A stretch of DNA of 31,334 nucleotides from a virus. The notes under the pieces are model-generated. The model was not told where the DNA came from and did not search any database. It saw only the letters and a program-made list of their open reading frames with translations. Positions within the stretch are counted from its first letter, which is position 1. The number at the start of each line of letters is the position of its first letter. This document shows positions 1 to 4,718 of this stretch, one piece after another. A program made the position numbers and the translations under genes. The stretch covers positions 1-31,334 of IMG/VR virus record IMGVR_UViG_3300034108_000183; one strand, given 5' to 3'.

Positions 1-37
1 TATCAATTAATTCTTTTGCTTTTTCTTTTGCTTCCAT
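1..37 (-). CDS. Partial CDS, N-terminus only, runs off left edge
   Basis: An ATG on the minus strand at 37-35 opens a reading frame that stays open to the window edge and begins MEAKEKAKELID. It sits one base after the stop codon of the next gene upstream (39-455), so it looks like the last visible member of the leftward operon. Short lysine- and glutamate-rich N-termini of this kind are common in small phage proteins of unknown role. Only 12 codons are visible, so no function can be given. It could be a chance frame, but the tight spacing argues for a real gene. Confidence 0.55.
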   Translation of the reverse strand, partial: MEAKEKAKELID

Positions 38-38
38 T

Positions 39-455
39 TTAATCAATTTTTAAATTCATTATCTCAATATTTAAAGGCACTTCTATGCCCTCTACACCAT
101 CTTTCTCTGCGTAAGGCGACAATAAGTACCCAATCGGAAAAGAACACTTTGGTGCTACTCTAAAAGCATAGCCATCGTTAGCCTTGCATTCAATGTAATA
201 TCCCCAATGCAAACGAACTTTAACAAGGTCACCGATTTGGTATCTACCTAACCGTTGTATGATGCGCTGCCCTTTAATATAAGCATAAAAATACAACACG
301 CAATAGTTTTCCTCTTTGCGAATACCAAGCCTAATGCTATTGTAGTGATGCCAACCCCGTGAAAATCCTATAACTTTCTGCACCCCTTCGCTTTTCGCGA
401 AATCAGAAATTATGAATTCGCAGGATAGATTTGTTGGTTTGTAAAGCAGTTTCAT
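39..455 (-). CDS. Hypothetical protein, 138 aa
   Basis: This 138-residue protein is not one I recognise. It has no signal peptide or membrane segment and is rich in aromatic and basic residues (RGWHHYNSIRLG near residue 33, LHWGYYIEC near residue 82), with a beta-rich look in the middle. Its ATG overlaps the stop codon of the upstream gene (452-643) in an ATGA arrangement, so the two are probably translationally coupled. It belongs to the leftward operon read from the promoter near 842. That it is a real gene is well supported by length and tight packing; its function is unknown. Confidence 0.75.
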   Translation of the reverse strand: MKLLYKPTNLSCEFIISDFAKSEGVQKVIGFSRGWHHYNSIRLGIRKEENYCVLYFYAYIKGQRIIQRLGRYQIGDLVKVRLHWGYYIECKANDGYAFRVAPKCSFPIGYLLSPYAEKDGVEGIEVPLNIEIMNLKID

Positions 456-643
456 TTCTTAATCCATTGTTGCATAAATCCTGCACCGCACACCGCGCTT
501 GTTAGCGAGGCGCAAAAGGATAAAGTAAAGGTAAGTAACTCGGAATTTCCAAAGAAAACCCCAGTCATTGCGAATTTGATTGCCCAAAAGGACATAAATA
601 GGGCTGATATAGCCCATAAAATTAAGGATGGTTTTGTTTTCAT
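452..643 (-). CDS. Small two-helix membrane protein, 63 aa
   Basis: The 63-residue product has a basic N-terminus (MKTKPS), a hydrophobic stretch at about residues 8-27, a polar turn containing GNSE, and a second hydrophobic stretch at about residues 37-56 ending in QQWIKK. This predicts two membrane-spanning helices in a hairpin. It lies in the leftward operon, two bases after the stop of the gene at 646-813 and with an ATGA overlap to the gene at 39-455. A holin-like or superinfection-exclusion role is possible from size and topology alone, but nothing in the sequence proves either. Confidence 0.7.
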   Translation of the reverse strand: MKTKPSLILWAISALFMSFWAIKFAMTGVFFGNSELLTFTLSFCASLTSAVCGAGFMQQWIKK

Positions 644-645
644 AG

Positions 646-813
646 TTAAAAATTTTCTGGATTTAATTCTTCATTTATAAGTTCTTCAAGTTTTGCGCTT
701 AAATGCACTTGTTTGTTTCCATTGGTAGTGTCAATTAGCACCCAACCGCCTCTAATGTTGTTTTCTCTATCGGTTTCTTCGTACTCCCAATGCAATGTTA
801 ATGTTGTTTCCAT
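646..813 (-). CDS. Hypothetical protein, 55 aa, first gene of leftward operon
   Basis: I place the start at 813, giving a 55-residue acidic protein that begins METTLTLHWEYEETD and ends with a Glu- and Asn-rich tail. A longer frame from 861 exists, but the promoter -7 box (842-835) and the expected transcript start near 830 fall inside that extension. The ATG at 813 is also preceded by AAAACTAACATT, the same leader seen at other early starts. No family is recognised. It heads the leftward operon, with the next gene starting two bases after its stop. Confidence 0.65.
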   Translation of the reverse strand: METTLTLHWEYEETDRENNIRGGWVLIDTTNGNKQVHLSAKLEELINEELNPENF

Positions 814-834
814 AATGTTAGTTTTAAATTTCCG

Positions 835-864
835 CAAACATAAAACAAAAATAATTAACAAACA
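835..864 (-). promoter_or_regulatory. Leftward Bacteroidota-type promoter
   Basis: On the minus strand a TATGTTTG box at 842-835 matches the TAnnTTTG -7 consensus. A TTG at about 865-863 lies roughly 20 nt upstream as the -33 element. The predicted start is about 15 nt ahead of the ATG at 813. It drives the leftward small-gene operon and faces away from the promoter at 867-897. Confidence 0.6.
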
Positions 865-866
865 AT

Positions 867-897
867 TTTGTTTTAATAAAATATTGTTGTAGGTTTG
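867..897 (+). promoter_or_regulatory. Rightward Bacteroidota-type promoter for early genes
   Basis: TTTG at 867-870 and TAGGTTTG at 890-897 are separated by 19 nt, a full match to the Bacteroidota -33/-7 promoter. The transcript should begin near 901-904, leaving a leader of about 17-20 nt before the ATG at 921. It is back to back with the leftward promoter, so one small divergent control region could set both directions. Confidence 0.75.
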
Positions 898-920
898 TCG
901 AAACTTTTAAAACTAACATA

Positions 921-1169
921 ATGAAAGCAAGAAAATTTGAAAACGTAGAAATTAATCAAACAGTGACATTTCAAGAAAATGGAATAATTGAAACTGGTGT
1001 AGTATGTAATGTTCAAGACAATAAATTTATTGTGAGAGCATTAAGATGTTGGGATAGATGTGGAGTAATGGTTTATTATGACAAAAATTTTAGTTTTTTC
1101 AAAACTGGAACTAAAACACATTCACATTATAACTATGGGAATGCTATTGCAATAACTGGTAATATCTAA
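921..1169 (+). CDS. Hypothetical protein, 82 aa
   Basis: This is the first gene downstream of the rightward early promoter. The 82-residue product starts MKARKFENVEINQTVTFQEN and looks like a small beta-rich protein, with alternating hydrophobic and polar residues, two Cys near residues 43-47 (RCWDRC) and a His-rich patch near the C-terminus (THSHYN). No signal peptide or membrane segment is seen. No family is recognised. As a promoter-proximal small phage gene it may act on the host, but that is inference from position only. Confidence 0.7.
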   Translation: MKARKFENVEINQTVTFQENGIIETGVVCNVQDNKFIVRALRCWDRCGVMVYYDKNFSFFKTGTKTHSHYNYGNAIAITGNI

Positions 1170-1171
1170 TT

Positions 1172-1194
1172 TAACAACTAACAAAATGAAAGCA
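1172..1194 (+). repeat. Repeated start-leader, copy 1
   Basis: This 23-nt stretch, which spans the start codon of the gene at 1186, is identical to 1392-1414 around the start at 1406. It contains AACAACTAACAAAATGAAAG. Shorter versions precede the starts at 921, 2479 and 3157. It stands in the place where a Shine-Dalgarno sequence would be expected, and none is present. Confidence 0.8.
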
Positions 1195-1389
1195 GAAGTA
1201 GAGCGAGTATTAGTAGTTTACACCCAAGAATGTGATGAATCAAGCAATAATATTCAAGAATTAAAAATATTTATGGAAGATAATGGAGCAGGTAAATATA
1301 TTGTTTTTGAAACACAACGATGGGCTATTGACAACATTGATGAACTTGTAGAAATACTTAACGATTTTAAACTTAAAGCAGGAATATAA
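1186..1389 (+). CDS. Hypothetical acidic protein, 67 aa
   Basis: The 67-residue product starts MKAEVERVLVVYTQECDESS and is acidic, with alternating hydrophobic strands (RVLVVYT, KYIVFET) and a C-terminal amphipathic helix (DNIDELVEILNDFKLK). This suggests a small alpha-beta fold. Its start lies inside the repeated leader at 1172-1194, which fixes the ATG at 1186. No family is recognised; small acidic early phage proteins can be inhibitors of host enzymes, but there is no direct evidence here. Confidence 0.65.
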   Translation: MKAEVERVLVVYTQECDESSNNIQELKIFMEDNGAGKYIVFETQRWAIDNIDELVEILNDFKLKAGI

Positions 1390-1391
1390 AC

Positions 1392-1414
1392 TAACAACTA
1401 ACAAAATGAAAGCA
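1392..1414 (+). repeat. Repeated start-leader, copy 2
   Basis: This is the exact 23-nt second copy of the leader at 1172-1194, again spanning an ATGAAAGCA start (ATG at 1406). Because it includes coding bases as well as the leader, the two genes share their first three codons. Confidence 0.8.
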
Positions 1415-1567
1415 CTAATCCAACGCTTACTATTTGGGTATAGAATTAACCCAGCAGCCTACACCCCAAAAGGAGGCGCAAAACTTACGCATAAAGGTCA
1501 TAATGCAGAGGCTATTCATTCTGCACTTGTATTACTTAAATTCAATTTGGAAAATGCAAAAAACTAA
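1406..1567 (+). CDS. Small basic hypothetical protein, 53 aa
   Basis: The ATG at 1406 follows the repeated leader ACTAACAAA exactly as at 1186 and opens a 53-codon frame ending TAA at 1565-1567. The product starts MKALIQRLLFGYRINPAAYT and is basic, with HKGHNAEAIHSALVLLKF forming a probable amphipathic helix in the second half. The next gene starts inside its 3' end (1554), a 14-nt overlap. No family is recognised. The shared leader is the main reason to accept such a short frame. Confidence 0.6.
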   Translation: MKALIQRLLFGYRINPAAYTPKGGAKLTHKGHNAEAIHSALVLLKFNLENAKN

Positions 1568-1919
1568 AAAGAAACGCAAACTTGGCAGAGCAATATGTGA
1601 TAGTTATATTCACGTTCCAAAACCTGCTACAATAACGCAACAACATTGGGATGTATGGTTGAAATACAATAGTGGTCTTACATCAGTTGAATGTGCTATG
1701 GTTTTCGGAATTAAAGTACACCAAATAACCAGTATAATCTCTGGCATTGTTGAACGATTAAAGAACAAAAGCAAATTAGCAGAAGACTGGAGCGAAGATT
1801 TCGCAACTATAGAGGCTGCAATGGAATTCAAGCAACGAATTGCAAACAATGTTTATATGGCTATGCGAAAGGCAAAAAAAGAAAATACAAACGAAATATT
1901 AATAATGTCAGAACTATGA
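1554..1919 (+). CDS. Putative helix-turn-helix protein, 121 aa
   Basis: I start this gene at 1554 because the longer frame from 1434 lies entirely over the gene at 1406-1567. The 121-residue product has a very basic N-terminus (MQKTKKKRKLGR). It then has a segment at about residues 30-70 (QQHWDVWLKYNSGLTSVECA followed by MVFGIKVHQITSIISGIVER) that resembles a sigma-region-4 or LuxR-like helix-turn-helix, and a helical C-terminus rich in Lys. This could be a small phage regulator, but the HTH call is by eye only. Its stop overlaps the next start as ATGA at 1916. Confidence 0.6.
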   Translation: MQKTKKKRKLGRAICDSYIHVPKPATITQQHWDVWLKYNSGLTSVECAMVFGIKVHQITSIISGIVERLKNKSKLAEDWSEDFATIEAAMEFKQRIANNVYMAMRKAKKENTNEILIMSEL

Positions 1920-2155
1920 ATAAACCAACACCCGAACAACTACAAGAAATTTACGATGCTATCAAAGTCATCAACCTTGAAAGAGTGCAAACCTATGGCA
2001 GAAACGCTGGTAAAGGAGCATTCGTGACCATTGGTGAAAAGTGCTTTATGACACAAGAGCAGGTCAAAAATATATTGAGAAATCGTGTCGCTAACTGGAA
2101 ACCACAACATTTTAAGGTCTATAACCTTGCGAAGAGATTTGTTAAAATATGTTAA
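1916..2155 (+). CDS. Hypothetical basic protein, 79 aa
   Basis: The 79-residue product starts MNKPTPEQLQEIYDAIKVIN and is basic in its second half (NILRNRVANWKPQHFKVYNL then AKRFVKIC). Its helices have a possible DNA-binding look around TQEQVKNILRNRV. It is coupled to the upstream HTH-like gene through an ATGA overlap, so the pair may act together. It is the last gene before a new promoter at 2170-2200. No family is recognised. Confidence 0.6.
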   Translation: MNKPTPEQLQEIYDAIKVINLERVQTYGRNAGKGAFVTIGEKCFMTQEQVKNILRNRVANWKPQHFKVYNLAKRFVKIC

Positions 2156-2169
2156 AAGGTTAAAATAAA

Positions 2170-2200
2170 TTTGTAGGTTTAAAAAGTAGTTGTACATTTG
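2170..2200 (+). promoter_or_regulatory. Bacteroidota-type promoter
   Basis: TTTG at 2170-2173 and TACATTTG at 2193-2200 are spaced by 19 nt, a full match to the -33/-7 pattern. The predicted start near 2204-2207 lies downstream of the possible ATG at 2198, which rules that start out and supports the one at 2240. The leader of about 35 nt is almost free of G. Confidence 0.75.
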
Positions 2201-2239
2201 TCCCATCAAATAATAACAACAACTAAAAAACAAAACAAA

Positions 2240-2458
2240 ATGAACACATTTAGAAAAGTAACATTAGAAATCAGCAGAGGAAATGGTTATGGACAATACA
2301 TTGTATCTGCTACTTACAGAGGTAAACAAATTCAAGCGCACACAACCGATTCTGAAGCATTCGATTGGTTGAATGATGACAGTAATAAAGCAATGCACCA
2401 ACAAGCCAAAAAACATTGCTATAACAAAATAGTATCTGCATACCAAAATCAATATTAA
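2240..2458 (+). CDS. Hypothetical protein, 72 aa
   Basis: The start is set at 2240, giving 72 residues from MNTFRKVTLEISRGNGYGQY, because the promoter at 2170-2200 begins transcription downstream of the alternative ATG at 2198. The first half looks like a beta hairpin (KVTLEISRGNGYGQYIVSAT, then YRGKQIQAHT). The second half is helical with a DxxAFDWLNDD-like acidic segment and a His/Lys region. It resembles small single-domain phage proteins in general form only. It is the first gene of the recombination operon. Confidence 0.65.
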   Translation: MNTFRKVTLEISRGNGYGQYIVSATYRGKQIQAHTTDSEAFDWLNDDSNKAMHQQAKKHCYNKIVSAYQNQY

Positions 2459-2478
2459 TCTTAAAAAACAAACTAACA

Positions 2479-2799
2479 ATGCAATCAATTTACATCACAA
2501 AATCAATTACCACAGTTACAACGTGGGAAAACAAACAACAAAATCAAAGAATTGAACACGAATCAGATTCCCAACACTTTTACTTTTGGGCTGATGGTAA
2601 AATAGCAGCCTCATTCGAGGAAGTAGATGCAACCGACATACTTAAAAAATGTGATGCGCTAATTAGTGCTGGCTTCAACGAAATGGATTTAGCAGGGCAA
2701 GATTACATCCCTAACAATGCTTTTCTCTCAATAGTGTTGTCACAATACTTGCACGTTCCAAAAGTAGATACAATTCACAATAATAGTAATCATAATTAA
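2479..2799 (+). CDS. Hypothetical protein, 106 aa
   Basis: This 106-residue protein starts MQSIYITKSITTVTTWENKQ after the leader AAACAAACTAACA. It has beta-like N-terminal strands followed by an acidic helical region (FEEVDATDILKKCDALISAG) and an Asn/His-rich tail. No membrane or secretion signal is present. It is co-directional with the SSB-like gene downstream, with a 12-nt gap. No family is recognised. Confidence 0.65.
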   Translation: MQSIYITKSITTVTTWENKQQNQRIEHESDSQHFYFWADGKIAASFEEVDATDILKKCDALISAGFNEMDLAGQDYIPNNAFLSIVLSQYLHVPKVDTIHNNSNHN

Positions 2800-2811
2800 T
2801 ACAATAAACAA

Positions 2812-3132
2812 ATGACAATCAAAGGCACAATCAAGCGCATAGGCGCAACGCAAACAGTTAGTGATGGTAAATTCTCAAAGAGAGAACTAATCCTAACCAC
2901 CGCAGACCAGTATCCACAAATCGTATCAGTTGAACTACAACAGAAAGCCTGCTCAATAGCAGATTCGCTTTCAGTAGGTCAAGACATTGAGGCGCACATT
3001 AACATCAGAGGTCGTGAGTGGACAAGCCCACAAGGTGAGGTTAAGGTTTTTAACACGATAGTATGCTGGAAAGTGGATGGTAATCCATTCACCGAAGCAG
3101 CACCAAGTGATAATCAAGAAGTACCATTTTAA
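2812..3132 (+). CDS. DUF3127-type ssDNA-binding-like protein, 106 aa
   Basis: The product starts MTIKGTIKRIGATQTVSDGK and follows the DUF3127 pattern: an OB-fold-like series of strands (KRELILTT, PQIVSVELQQKA, GQDIEAHINIRGREW, NTIVCWKVDG) about 95 residues long. It ends in the acidic tip DNQEVPF, which resembles the D-D-x-P-F tail that bacterial SSB uses to recruit partners. It likely coats single-stranded DNA during phage replication or recombination. The RecT-like and Gp157 genes follow directly, which supports that role. A classical SSB is the alternative; the length and fold pattern favour DUF3127. Confidence 0.7.
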   Translation: MTIKGTIKRIGATQTVSDGKFSKRELILTTADQYPQIVSVELQQKACSIADSLSVGQDIEAHINIRGREWTSPQGEVKVFNTIVCWKVDGNPFTEAAPSDNQEVPF

Positions 3133-3156
3133 TAACCCATAAAAACAACTAACAAA

Positions 3157-3837
3157 ATGAACACACAAGTTTCAATAGTACAACAATTGCCAATATCAGA
3201 ATTAATGAATTTGGCAAAAGCATTCGCAGAGAGTGGAATGTTTTCAGACACAAAATCAGCAGCCCAAGCAATAGTCAAAATACAAGCAGGGCAAGAAATT
3301 GGCATACCTCCATTTGCCTCAATGACTGGCATTCACATTATACAAGGCAAACCAACAATCGGAGCAGGTTTAATTGCATCAAGGTTAAAAGGTAGCGGTA
3401 AGTATGACTATCGTGTTGTAGAAGCATCTGAAAAGGTTTGCAGCATCGACTTTTATCAAGGTAACACAAAGATAGGTAATAGCACATTTACCATTGAAGA
3501 TGCAAGGAAAGCACTAACAAAGAATATTGATAAATTCCCAAAGAATATGCTATTTGCCAGAGCAATCAGTAATGGTGTGAAATGGTATTGCCCAGACATT
3601 TTTAGTGGGCCAGTTTATGTGCCAGAGGAAATGCAAGTAGTGACAACTGAAGAAGCTACCCACATTGAGGTTGACACAACTATTGATGAGATTATCAATG
3701 ACATTCAAGTGTGCGTTTCACTTGATGAAATCAAAGCAGTTTGGAAGAAATTAACCCTTAACCAAAAAACTGATTTAAGAGTATTAGCAGCAAAAGATGA
3801 AATGAAAACTAAATTAACACCTAAAACCGAAGCATAA
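3157..3837 (+). CDS. RecT-like single-strand annealing protein, 226 aa
   Basis: The protein begins MNTQVSIVQQLPISELMNLA. It carries the conserved pattern of phage RecT/Bet-like annealing proteins: AKAFAESGMFSDTKSAAQAI, VKIQAGQEIGIPPFASMTGI, a central GKPTIGAGLIASRLKGSGKY and a later KFPKNMLFARAISNGVKWYC. The last 60 residues are more variable and acidic. It would anneal complementary strands, working with the SSB-like protein upstream. The start at 3157 follows the repeated leader AACAACTAACAAA, and its stop overlaps the Gp157 start (TAATG). The exact subfamily (RecT, Bet or Erf) cannot be settled by eye. Confidence 0.6.
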   Translation: MNTQVSIVQQLPISELMNLAKAFAESGMFSDTKSAAQAIVKIQAGQEIGIPPFASMTGIHIIQGKPTIGAGLIASRLKGSGKYDYRVVEASEKVCSIDFYQGNTKIGNSTFTIEDARKALTKNIDKFPKNMLFARAISNGVKWYCPDIFSGPVYVPEEMQVVTTEEATHIEVDTTIDEIINDIQVCVSLDEIKAVWKKLTLNQKTDLRVLAAKDEMKTKLTPKTEA

Positions 3838-4331
3838 TGAAACTAACAATCTATCAAATTGAACAAAGCTATAATCAATTAGCAGAAGAATTAATCGAAA
3901 ATGGTGGGGAACTTACCCCATCATTAGAAGAAGCACTTGCCATTACTGAAGAGCAGCTACAGAATAAATCAGTTGCCTATTCATTTGTAATTAAGCAAAT
4001 GGATGCTGATGTTGACATTATTGATGCTGAAATTAAACGATTGCAGGCAGCGAAGAAACAACGTGAAAAGGCTTCAGAATATCTAAAGGAGCGAATTAAA
4101 CACGCAATGGATTTATTCCAGATTGAAGAAATCAAAACACCTTTGGTGAAGATTAACTTTAGAAAATCGGAAACAGTTGAGGTGCAAGATGTGAATGCTT
4201 TGCCATCACTTTACAAGGTGGTAAAGGTAACCGAACAAGCAGATAAGGCTGCAATTAAGGCAGCATTAAAGGATGGTGTTGAAGTTACTGGTTGCAGTAT
4301 AGCAACACATAGGAATTTGCAGATTAAGTAA
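3837..4331 (+). CDS. Siphovirus Gp157 family protein, 164 aa
   Basis: The product starts MKLTIYQIEQSYNQLAEELI and matches the Gp157 layout. A helical N-terminus is followed by a long coiled coil (about residues 60-100, with DAEIKRLQAAKKQREKASEY), then a C-terminal beta region (INFRKSETVEV, SLYKVVKVTEQADKAAIKAA, GVEVTGCSI). The family is named for a phage-encoded protein linked to phage resistance in streptococci and is found beside SSB and annealing genes. Its ATG shares a base with the upstream stop. A hairpin terminator follows at once, so it closes the early operon. Confidence 0.8.
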   Translation: MKLTIYQIEQSYNQLAEELIENGGELTPSLEEALAITEEQLQNKSVAYSFVIKQMDADVDIIDAEIKRLQAAKKQREKASEYLKERIKHAMDLFQIEEIKTPLVKINFRKSETVEVQDVNALPSLYKVVKVTEQADKAAIKAALKDGVEVTGCSIATHRNLQIK

Positions 4332-4339
4332 AAAACAAT

Positions 4340-4369
4340 TGCCCATAGCAACTAAAATAGCTATGGGCA
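4340..4369 (+). terminator. Hairpin terminator after Gp157 gene
   Basis: TGCCCATAGC at 4340-4349 and GCTATGGGCA at 4360-4369 form a perfect 10-bp stem around a 10-nt loop. It is followed by TTATTATTA, which is only moderately T-rich. It lies 9 nt after the Gp157 stop codon. It is likely to end the early transcript; the weak T tract may allow some read-through. Confidence 0.7.
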
Positions 4370-4383
4370 TTATTATTACTACT

Positions 4384-4547
4384 CCGCAACGTTGCAACAC
4401 ATTGAAAGGCAAATTATTTACAATATAGAATATAAAAAAATGGTAAAATATTATTTTTTAATTTTTTGGAGATTCAATGTGGTAAAGTGTTGCAATCTGC
4501 ATAGGAGTAAGCACACATTGAGCATTCAACTTGTTGCGGATTGTTGC
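4384..4547. other. Repeat-rich AT island, candidate replication origin
   Basis: The pentamer GTTGC or its complement occurs six times here (4386, 4391, 4394, 4489, 4533, 4543), including the palindrome GCAACGTTGC at 4386-4395. TTGCAACACATTGAA at 4392-4406 is matched in inverted orientation by TTCAATGTG (4473-4481) and GTGTTGCAA (4487-4495), and CACATTGA recurs at 4514-4521. The repeats flank a very AT-rich stretch at about 4407-4470. The position just ahead of the primase-helicase gene fits an origin with initiator-binding sites. An operator array is the alternative. Confidence 0.4.
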
Positions 4548-4558
4548 TATGTGTTTTA

Positions 4559-4590
4559 TTTGTTTATTACAATATTTATCTTTACATTTA
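4559..4590 (+). promoter_or_regulatory. Weak candidate promoter for the replication operon
   Basis: TTTG at 4559-4562 and TACATTTA at 4583-4590 are spaced by 20 nt. The -7 box departs from TAnnTTTG only in its last base. If used, the transcript would start near 4594 and carry a leader of about 125 nt before the primase ATG at 4719, covering the small ORF and the hairpins described below. Confidence 0.4.
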
Positions 4591-4615
4591 CAAACCGATT
4601 TTAAATAATAATAGA

Positions 4616-4714
4616 ATGATACAGATTCTAAATAATAATATTGGCAGAAATGCCAACAACAAACCATCTACTTACTTGGCTGTATCCCTTGTAAGAGATG
4701 GTTTTGTTTTCTAA
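4616..4714 (+). CDS. Small upstream ORF, 32 codons, possible leader peptide
   Basis: ATG at 4616 opens a 32-codon frame ending TAA at 4712-4714, four bases before the primase ATG at 4719. The product begins MIQILNNNIGRNANNKPSTY and ends VRDGFVF; six of its first 15 codons are Asn. The frame runs through two hairpins and a T-rich stretch (4641-4704 and after), which is the arrangement of a leader peptide over an attenuator. It might equally be a small protein coupled to the primase by its spacing, or a chance frame in AT-rich DNA. Confidence 0.4.
   Translation: MIQILNNNIGRNANNKPSTYLAVSLVRDGFVF
4641..4656 (+). promoter_or_regulatory. GNRA-type tetraloop hairpin in primase leader
   Basis: TTGGCA, GAAA, TGCCAA form a perfect 6-bp stem with a GAAA tetraloop, an unusually stable RNA hairpin type. 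The TTGGC at 4676-4680, in the loop of the next hairpin, could pair with GCCAA at 4652-4656 instead, so the two structures may compete or form a pseudoknot. Confidence 0.5.
4661..4710 (+). terminator. Terminator-like hairpin within primase leader
   Basis: AAACCATCT plus CTTAC (4661-4675) pairs with GTAAG (4691-4695) plus AGATGGTTT (4696-4704). This makes a 14-bp stem with one bulged A and a 15-nt loop, followed by TTTTGTTTT partly overlapping its 3' arm. It looks like an intrinsic terminator placed before the primase. An in-frame ATG at 4698 is buried in its 3' arm, which argues against that ATG being the primase start. Confidence 0.5.
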
Positions 4715-4718
4715 TATT

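Noticed and set aside
1434-1553. Longer N-terminus for the HTH-like gene from 1434
   Set aside because: It lies entirely over the gene at 1406-1567, whose start is fixed by the repeated leader.
2198-2239. Upstream ATG at 2198 for the 72-residue protein
   Set aside because: The ATG lies within and just after the -7 box, upstream of the expected transcript start.
4392-4667. Overlapping open frames on both strands (4392-4604 plus, 4458-4667 minus)
   Set aside because: Both encode low-complexity, Phe/Tyr/Ile- and Cys-rich sequence in a repeat-rich AT island, lack a proper leader and disagree with the repeats and hairpins there.
4698-4718. Upstream ATG for the primase at 4698
   Set aside because: It is inside the 3' arm of a strong hairpin and overlaps the small upstream ORF; the ATG at 4719 follows that ORF by four bases.
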